A program made the position numbers and the translations under genes. From positions 1 through 9,506 of the forward strand of contig DAIOUL010000084.1 in the NCBI GenBank assembly GCA_036759545.1: a DNA stretch of 9,506 nucleotides, in the 5' to 3' direction. Below are positions 4,934-9,506 of the stretch, piece after piece (position 1 is the first letter of the stretch; each line of letters opens with the position of its first letter). The notes below the pieces were generated by a model. It searched no databases, was not told the DNA's origin, and was given only the letters and a program-made list of their open reading frames with translations. This DNA is from 66-474 sp036759545 (GTDB lineage: Bacteria; Pseudomonadota; Gammaproteobacteria; Xanthomonadales; Rhodanobacteraceae).

Positions 4934-5548
4934 CTATTCAATGCGCCATTGCTCGATCAGCAGACGCACCGTGTACGGCGGTTTGGCGGCGTAGATCTTG
5001 CGCGGCAACGGCGGCTTGCTGTCGGCGTACCAGTCGCGGTACTCCACCGTCCAGCCATCCTGCTGCAGCAGCGATGGCAAACCATCCTTGCCGTAACTCA
5101 CCTCGGCCGGGCTTTCCGGTGCGCGCAGGCCGCGCACCCACCACGTCAATTGCTCCACCGGCATGTGCCAGCCGAATTCGTCCGTCAACAACGCTTGCGC
5201 GTTGTCGCCGCGGATCGGCAGTTCGCGCAAGCCCGTCAGCACCGCCCCGCCGGGCCCGCCCTGCAACTGCACGGTCTTGCCGGTCACGGGTGCGCGCAGT
5301 ACCAGCGAGAAATTCGCGCCGTCGGCCTGCCAGGTCAGCGTGCCGCTGCCGCCGTCGTGTCCGTCCGACACCGCGAAGTGGCCGTCGAAATTCCAGGACG
5401 TGCGCGGTGCGAGTAGCGTTTCGCGCGATTGCTGCGCGGAAATTTGCGCGGCGGTGCCGCGCGTGCGCACCGGCGCGCAGGCGGCGAGCGCGATCAGGAC
5501 GGCGGCGGCTCCGGACAGCCGCAGCAGGAAACCGGCGCCGAGGTTCAC
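4934..5548 (-). CDS. lolB: Outer-membrane lipoprotein LolB, lipoprotein insertase
   Basis: Accepts lipoproteins from periplasmic LolA and inserts them in the outer membrane. From GTG 5548 the product is 204 residues, close to E. coli LolB (207). It has a short signal peptide with lipobox LAAC and acylated Cys24, followed by Ala rather than Asp, so outer-membrane sorting is expected. The mature part contains WNFDGHFAVSDG (52-63), a beta-rich region with GSGTLTWQADG, the WWVRGL motif (136-141) and the family-typical end YTVRLLIEQWRIE. The reading frame is open up to 5704, but that part overlaps the TPR gene and lacks a signal peptide at the start. GTG overlaps the TPR gene's stop as GTGA, with GGAG 11 nt upstream, so translation is probably coupled. 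A heptad repeat follows the TAG. Confidence 0.94.
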   Translation of the reverse strand: MNLGAGFLLRLSGAAAVLIALAACAPVRTRGTAAQISAQQSRETLLAPRTSWNFDGHFAVSDGHDGGSGTLTWQADGANFSLVLRAPVTGKTVQLQGGPGGAVLTGLRELPIRGDNAQALLTDEFGWHMPVEQLTWWVRGLRAPESPAEVSYGKDGLPSLLQQDGWTVEYRDWYADSKPPLPRKIYAAKPPYTVRLLIEQWRIE

Positions 5549-7254
5549 GGATGCAGGCGCTCCAGCGCGGCGTGCAGGGTCTTGCTGGACGGATCGATCT
5601 TGCGCACCTGTGCGAACACCGCGCGCGCCTGATCCTGTTTGCCGCGTTTCCATAGCACCTCGCCCAAGTGCACGCCGATGTCGGCATCCTTGCTCTTGTC
5701 CCAAGCCCGGCGCAGCGTCTGTTCGGCTTCGTCCAGATGTCCCAGCCGGTATTGCAGCCAGCCCCAGGAATCGATGATCGCGGGTTCCTGCGGTTTCGCC
5801 TTCAACGCCTTCGTCAGCAACTGCGTGGCTTCATCCAGATGCTGGCCGGAATCGGCCAGCGTGTAGCCCAGCGCGTTCATGGCCTCGACGTTGTCGGGTT
5901 TCAAGGCCAGCACGCGGCGCAGATCGGAGATGGCCGCCTGCGTATCTCCGGATTCCGCCTCGGACAGGCTGCGGCCGTAGAGCAATTCCTCGTCGTCGGG
6001 CAGCGCGTGCAGGCCGCGGCCGTAGACGTCGATCGCGGCTTTCTGGTCGCCCGCGCGCACGTACAGTTCCGCATCCAGTTCGTACGCGCGCCGCAGCGAA
6101 TCCGGATCGTCGACGTAGTCCTGCTGCAGGCCGCGGGCGATCTGGTGTGCGTCCTCGTGACGCCCAGCCTTGTCGATCAGCACCGCACTGCGGGCTTGCG
6201 CATCGAACGCGTGCTCGTCGTCGTCGGGAACCTGCGCGTACCACTGCAAGGCTTCGCTGTCCTTGCCGAGCAGTTCGGCCAATTGGCCCAGCAGGAACGC
6301 GCTGTCCTGCTGCACGTCTTGCGGTGCGCGCTTCAGTTGCGAATAGAGTTTCGCGAGCAGCGCCTTGTCGTTGGCGCGCGCGGCATAGGCCACGCGCGCG
6401 GCCCAGGTCTGCGCGTCCTGCGGTCCTGCCGCCAGCACGCGTTCGGCGCCGGCATTGTCGCCATCCTGCGCCAGCAATGCGGCGTAAGCCATGCGCAAAT
6501 CGGTGTCCTTGGGGCTCTTGGCGATTGCATGCGCGAACAGTGCCTTGGCACCCGCGCGATCGCCCGTCGTCAGTTTCATCTGTGCGGCCCACGTCAGGCT
6601 GGGCACACCGCCGAAACGCTTGACCGCGGCATCCGCAAGCTGCTGAGCGTAGGCGTGGCGGCCCAGCTTTTCGCCCAACTGGCTGAAGGCGACCCACAGC
6701 TTTTCGTCAGCAGGCAGTTTCGACACCGGTGCCAGCGATTCCAGCAGCACGCCGGCTAGCGCAGGATCGCGCGCCTGCAGCAGTGCCTGGCCGAAAGCTT
6801 TCCAGTCGTCCACCTTGCTCGATGTCAGCAGCGTGGCGAACTCGCGTTCGGCTTCGCCGCGATTCCCTTGCAGCATCGCCAGTTGCGCGCGCGCCGATGC
6901 CAGCTCGCGCGACGGCGCGCCCAACGCCTGCCACCGCGCCAGCGAAGCGGATGCACCGGGTTCGTCCTGGATCGCCAGATTCAAGTCGACCGCGCGCTGC
7001 GCGATCTTCGGATCATCCGATTGTGCGGCTGCCTGCGCGTAATCGGCTGCCGCGGTTTTCGCGTCGCCGTGCTGGAGCGCGAATTCAGCGGCCAGCACGA
7101 GCGTGGAAACAGCCTCGGCCGGCTGCTCCGGGAGATTCAAGGTGTGCAGCGGCTGCTTGCCGTCGGAGGCCCTCTGCGGCGCGTTGGCACAGCCGGCCAG
7201 AAGCAACGCGATGGCTACCAAAACCGCACCCAGCTTGAAGTTAAAATACCGCAT
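5545..7254 (-). CDS. TPR-repeat outer-membrane lipoprotein, positional counterpart of P. aeruginosa LbcA (PA4667)
   Basis: A 569-residue protein from ATG 7254, with GGGAG 11 nt upstream. The frame is open to 7497, but that would run into hemA. The N-terminus is a lipoprotein signal peptide with lipobox LAGC and Cys22. The mature protein is an almost continuous alpha-helical TPR solenoid; the clearest units lie at about 389-557. The family-typical stretches NALGYTLADSG (460-470), IIDSWGWLQYRLG (493-505) and GVHLGEVLWKRG (527-538) are all present. In P. aeruginosa the gene in this exact position, between hemA and lolB, encodes LbcA. LbcA binds the protease CtpA and delivers peptidoglycan hydrolases to it. 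The same role here is inferred from synteny and architecture only. It is the first gene of the minus-strand series and is coupled to lolB by GTGA. Confidence 0.88.
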   Translation of the reverse strand: MRYFNFKLGAVLVAIALLLAGCANAPQRASDGKQPLHTLNLPEQPAEAVSTLVLAAEFALQHGDAKTAAADYAQAAAQSDDPKIAQRAVDLNLAIQDEPGASASLARWQALGAPSRELASARAQLAMLQGNRGEAEREFATLLTSSKVDDWKAFGQALLQARDPALAGVLLESLAPVSKLPADEKLWVAFSQLGEKLGRHAYAQQLADAAVKRFGGVPSLTWAAQMKLTTGDRAGAKALFAHAIAKSPKDTDLRMAYAALLAQDGDNAGAERVLAAGPQDAQTWAARVAYAARANDKALLAKLYSQLKRAPQDVQQDSAFLLGQLAELLGKDSEALQWYAQVPDDDEHAFDAQARSAVLIDKAGRHEDAHQIARGLQQDYVDDPDSLRRAYELDAELYVRAGDQKAAIDVYGRGLHALPDDEELLYGRSLSEAESGDTQAAISDLRRVLALKPDNVEAMNALGYTLADSGQHLDEATQLLTKALKAKPQEPAIIDSWGWLQYRLGHLDEAEQTLRRAWDKSKDADIGVHLGEVLWKRGKQDQARAVFAQVRKIDPSSKTLHAALERLHP

Positions 7255-7324
7255 CCGCACACTAGCTCCCGACTTCACGACCGCGTCAGGCTCAAGCTTA
7301 GCCGGTTGCACATTCTCTCGTCCG
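7255..7324. promoter_or_regulatory. Divergent promoter region between the TPR lipoprotein gene and hemA
   Basis: Seventy bases separate the two divergent start codons and must hold or border promoters for both directions. For the TPR gene, GGGAG (7270-7266, minus strand) is a credible ribosome binding site. For hemA, TAAAAT at 7242-7247 on the plus strand resembles a -10 box but lies within the start of the TPR gene, with no good -35 box at the right distance. I cannot assign promoters firmly. Unlike the other spacers it contains no REP or heptad repeat. Confidence 0.4.
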
Positions 7325-8590
7325 ATGCCTTTGATCGCTCTGGGTTTGAACCACCTCACCGCGCCGGTCGCCCTGCGCGAGCAGGTGGCGTTCGATCCGG
7401 AAAACACGCCGCCCGCGTTGAGCGATCTGGCTGCGCAGAGCGGCGTGGAAGAAGCGCTGATCCTCTCGACCTGCAACCGCACCGAGTTGTACTGCACCGT
7501 CAGTGAAGGCGCCGAGGATGCGCCGTTGCGATGGCTGCATCATCACCATCGTTTGAATCCGGGCCGGCTGGACGAGTTCCTCTACCGCCACGACGAAGAC
7601 GCCGCGGTGCGGCACATGTTCCGCGTCGCGACCGGCCTGGATTCGATGGTGCTGGGCGAGCCGCAAATCCTGGGCCAGGTGAAAGACGCTTGGCGCATCG
7701 CGCACGACGCCGGAACGCTGCACGCGCCGATGGATCGTCTGCTGCAGCACGCCTTTGCGGTGGCCAAGCGCGTGCGCACCGACACCCGCATCGGTGCCGC
7801 GCCGGTGTCGGTCGCTTACACTGCGGTGCGGCTGGTGGAGCGGGCGTTCACCGATTTGCGCGAAGCCTGCGTGCTGCTGATCGGCGCTGGCGAAACGATC
7901 GAACTGGCCGCGCGGCATCTGGTCGAGCGGCAGGTGCGCCGTCTGATCGTCGCCAACCGCAACGTCGACAACGCGCGTGCGCTCGCCGAACGTTTCGGCG
8001 GCTATGCGATTCCGCTGGCCGACCTGCCGCTGCACCTGGCCGAAGCCGACATCGTCTTGTCTGCCACCGCCAGCCGCGCGCCGGTGTTGACGCGCGCGAT
8101 GCTGGACGATGCGTTGAAAGCGCGCCGGCGCCGGCCGATGTTCCTGCTGGATATTGCGGTGCCGCGCGACGTCGAAGCGGATGCGGCGCAACTGCCGGAC
8201 GTGTTTCTCTACACCATCGACGATCTCAAGCAGGTGATCGACGCCGGCCAGCGCTCGCGTGAAAGTGCCGCGCACGAGGCCGAAGCGATCATCGAATTGC
8301 AGGTCGAGCGCTATCTCGCCTGGCGGCGCGCGGCGATGCTGGACCAGCCCCTGCGCGCCTTCCGCGCCGAAGCCGAGGCGCAGCGCGATCAGGTGCTGGC
8401 GCGCGCGCGGGAAATGCTCGAGCATGGCCGCGACCCGGCAGAAGCCCTGGAATATCTGGCGCACACGCTTACCGGCAAGCTGCTGCACACGCCGAGCGTC
8501 CGGTTGCGCGAAGCCGCACAGGCAGGCGATGCGGAGTTGCTGGAAGCCGCGGCGCGCTTGTTCGATCACGACGGCGATCGAGCACGATGA
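7325..8590 (+). CDS. hemA: Glutamyl-tRNA reductase
   Basis: First committed step of C5-pathway tetrapyrrole synthesis: NADPH reduces Glu-tRNA(Glu) to glutamate-1-semialdehyde in the cytoplasm. The 421-residue product has GLNHLTAPVALRE (7-19), the catalytic Cys50 in LSTCNRTELY, His97 before the conserved LDSMVLGEPQILGQVK (105-120), the NADPH-binding Rossmann motif LLIGAGE (184-190) followed by AARHL, then DIAVPRDVEADA and a C-terminal helical dimerisation domain. ATG 7325 is the only start that gives the canonical N-terminus. Longer in-frame options overlap the divergent gene. No Shine-Dalgarno is visible before it (upstream bases are CTCTCGTCCG). The stop overlaps the prfA start as ATGA, the usual gammaproteobacterial hemA-prfA pairing. 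Confidence 0.97.
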   Translation: MPLIALGLNHLTAPVALREQVAFDPENTPPALSDLAAQSGVEEALILSTCNRTELYCTVSEGAEDAPLRWLHHHHRLNPGRLDEFLYRHDEDAAVRHMFRVATGLDSMVLGEPQILGQVKDAWRIAHDAGTLHAPMDRLLQHAFAVAKRVRTDTRIGAAPVSVAYTAVRLVERAFTDLREACVLLIGAGETIELAARHLVERQVRRLIVANRNVDNARALAERFGGYAIPLADLPLHLAEADIVLSATASRAPVLTRAMLDDALKARRRRPMFLLDIAVPRDVEADAAQLPDVFLYTIDDLKQVIDAGQRSRESAAHEAEAIIELQVERYLAWRRAAMLDQPLRAFRAEAEAQRDQVLARAREMLEHGRDPAEALEYLAHTLTGKLLHTPSVRLREAAQAGDAELLEAAARLFDHDGDRAR

Positions 8591-9506
8591 ACCCCGCATT
8601 GCGCGCCCGGCTGGAGCGGCTCGCCGAGCGCCACCAGGAAATCGGCGCGCTGCTGGCAGAGCCCGACATCGCATCCGACGCGGCGCGCTTCCGCGATCTC
8701 TCGCGCGAATACGCGCAACTGCAACCGCTGGCCGAAACGCAGTCGGCGAGCCAGCGCAATGCGCGCGAACTGGAACACGCCCGCGCCATGCTCGCCGATC
8801 CCGATCTGCGCGAACTGGCACGCGACGAAATCGCGCGGCTGGAAAGCGAGGCGCAGAAGCTCGATCAACGATTGCAGGATTTGTTGGTTCCCGCCGATCC
8901 GCGCGACGAGGCCAATCTGTACCTGGAAGTGCGCGCCGGCACCGGCGGAGACGAAGCCGCGCTGTTCGCGGGCGATCTGTTGCGCATGTATCTGCGCTAC
9001 GCCGAACGGCAAGACTGGCGCACGGAAATCCTGTCCGCCAACGAAGGCGAGCACGGCGGCTACAAGGAAGCCGTGGCGCGCGTGGAAGGCCGCGGCGCGT
9101 TTTCAAAGTTGAAATACGAATCGGGCACGCATCGCGTGCAGCGCGTGCCGGTCACCGAAAGCGGCGGCCGCATCCACACGTCGGCCGCGACGGTGGCCAT
9201 CCTTCCCGAACTGGACGAAATCGAAGACGTGGAAATCAATCCCGCCGATTTGAAGATCGATACTTATCGCGCGTCCGGCGCCGGCGGTCAGCACGTCAAC
9301 AAGACCGATTCGGCGATCCGCATCACCCACCTGCCGAGCGGCATCGTGGTGGAATGCCAGGAGGAACGCAGCCAGCACAAGAACCGCGCGCGTGCCATGT
9401 CGTTGCTGAAAGCACGATTGCGGGATGAGGCACAGGCCAGACAGACCGCAGAACAAGCCGCCTCGCGCAAGCTGCAGGTGGGCTCGGGCGACCGCAGCCA
9501 GCGCAT
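8587..9506 (+). CDS. prfA: Peptide chain release factor 1 (RF1), 3' end beyond the window
   Basis: Recognises UAA and UAG in the ribosomal A site and triggers peptide release. 306 codons are visible and uninterrupted; RF1 is usually about 360 residues, so roughly 55 are missing at the right edge. The codon-recognition motif is PVT (188-190), an RF1-type PxT rather than the RF2 SPF, and the catalytic GGQ is at 233-235, the same numbering as E. coli RF1. Other landmarks are RAGTGGDEAALF in domain 2 and the HRVQRVP, GRIHTS and ERSQHKN stretches. The ATG overlaps the hemA stop (ATGA), implying translational coupling. The glutamine of GGQ is normally methylated by PrmC, whose gene often follows prfA but would lie outside the window. 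Confidence 0.96.
   Translation, partial: MNPALRARLERLAERHQEIGALLAEPDIASDAARFRDLSREYAQLQPLAETQSASQRNARELEHARAMLADPDLRELARDEIARLESEAQKLDQRLQDLLVPADPRDEANLYLEVRAGTGGDEAALFAGDLLRMYLRYAERQDWRTEILSANEGEHGGYKEAVARVEGRGAFSKLKYESGTHRVQRVPVTESGGRIHTSAATVAILPELDEIEDVEINPADLKIDTYRASGAGGQHVNKTDSAIRITHLPSGIVVECQEERSQHKNRARAMSLLKARLRDEAQARQTAEQAASRKLQVGSGDRSQR

Noticed and set aside
5549..5704. Extended N-terminus of lolB up to 5704
   Set aside because: The extension overlaps the TPR gene and would bury the lipoprotein signal peptide inside the protein. GTG 5548 places the lipobox correctly.
7103..7324. Extended N-terminus of hemA from 7103
   Set aside because: It would overlap the TPR lipoprotein gene's signal peptide region, and the added residues have no counterpart in glutamyl-tRNA reductases.
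7298..9106. A 602-codon open frame on the minus strand opposite hemA and prfA
   Set aside because: It is the antisense shadow of two strongly conserved genes in high-GC DNA. Its composition is Arg- and Ala-rich, with no recognisable domain.

Overview
This window is a chromosomal housekeeping region of a high-GC gammaproteobacterium. The protein sequences, above all Prs with its 319-residue length and N-terminal layout, and the abundance of short intergenic repeats suggest the Xanthomonadales (Lysobacterales), possibly Rhodanobacteraceae. The family-level placement is an inference from memory, not from a search.

Layout. A long minus-strand gene series runs from about 7254 down to 55: a TPR-repeat outer-membrane lipoprotein, lolB, ispE, tRNA-Gln(UUG), prs, rplY (CTC/TL5-type L25), pth and ychF. 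Divergently, from 7325, the plus strand carries hemA and the first 306 codons of prfA, which runs off the right edge. This is the well-known Pseudomonas-type order hemA-prfA <> LbcA-like TPR protein-lolB-ispE-tRNA-Gln-prs-rplY-pth-ychF. Every gene looks intact. The TPR gene and lolB overlap as GTGA, hemA and prfA overlap as ATGA, and tRNA-Gln starts 7 nt after the ispE stop.

Function. The cluster combines translation (Gln-tRNA, L25, peptidyl-tRNA hydrolase, RF1, the ribosome-binding ATPase YchF), central precursor synthesis (PRPP by Prs, isoprenoids by IspE, tetrapyrroles by HemA) and outer-membrane lipoprotein biology (LolB and the TPR lipoprotein).

The unusual content lies in the spacers. 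Nearly every minus-strand spacer holds a repeat. There are two copies (plus an expanded inverted partner) of a REP-type palindrome whose differences are compensatory. There are also arrays of a 7-bp unit with approximate consensus GGKARCN, which sit at the 3' ends of pth, prs and lolB in the same orientation relative to transcription. One array supplies the last residues and the stop codon context of pth. The rplY leader contains two tandem hairpins, one with a GNRA loop, that could be regulatory. I see no phage, transposase, CRISPR, defence or biosynthetic system. The 70-bp divergent promoter region is the one sizeable spacer free of these repeats.
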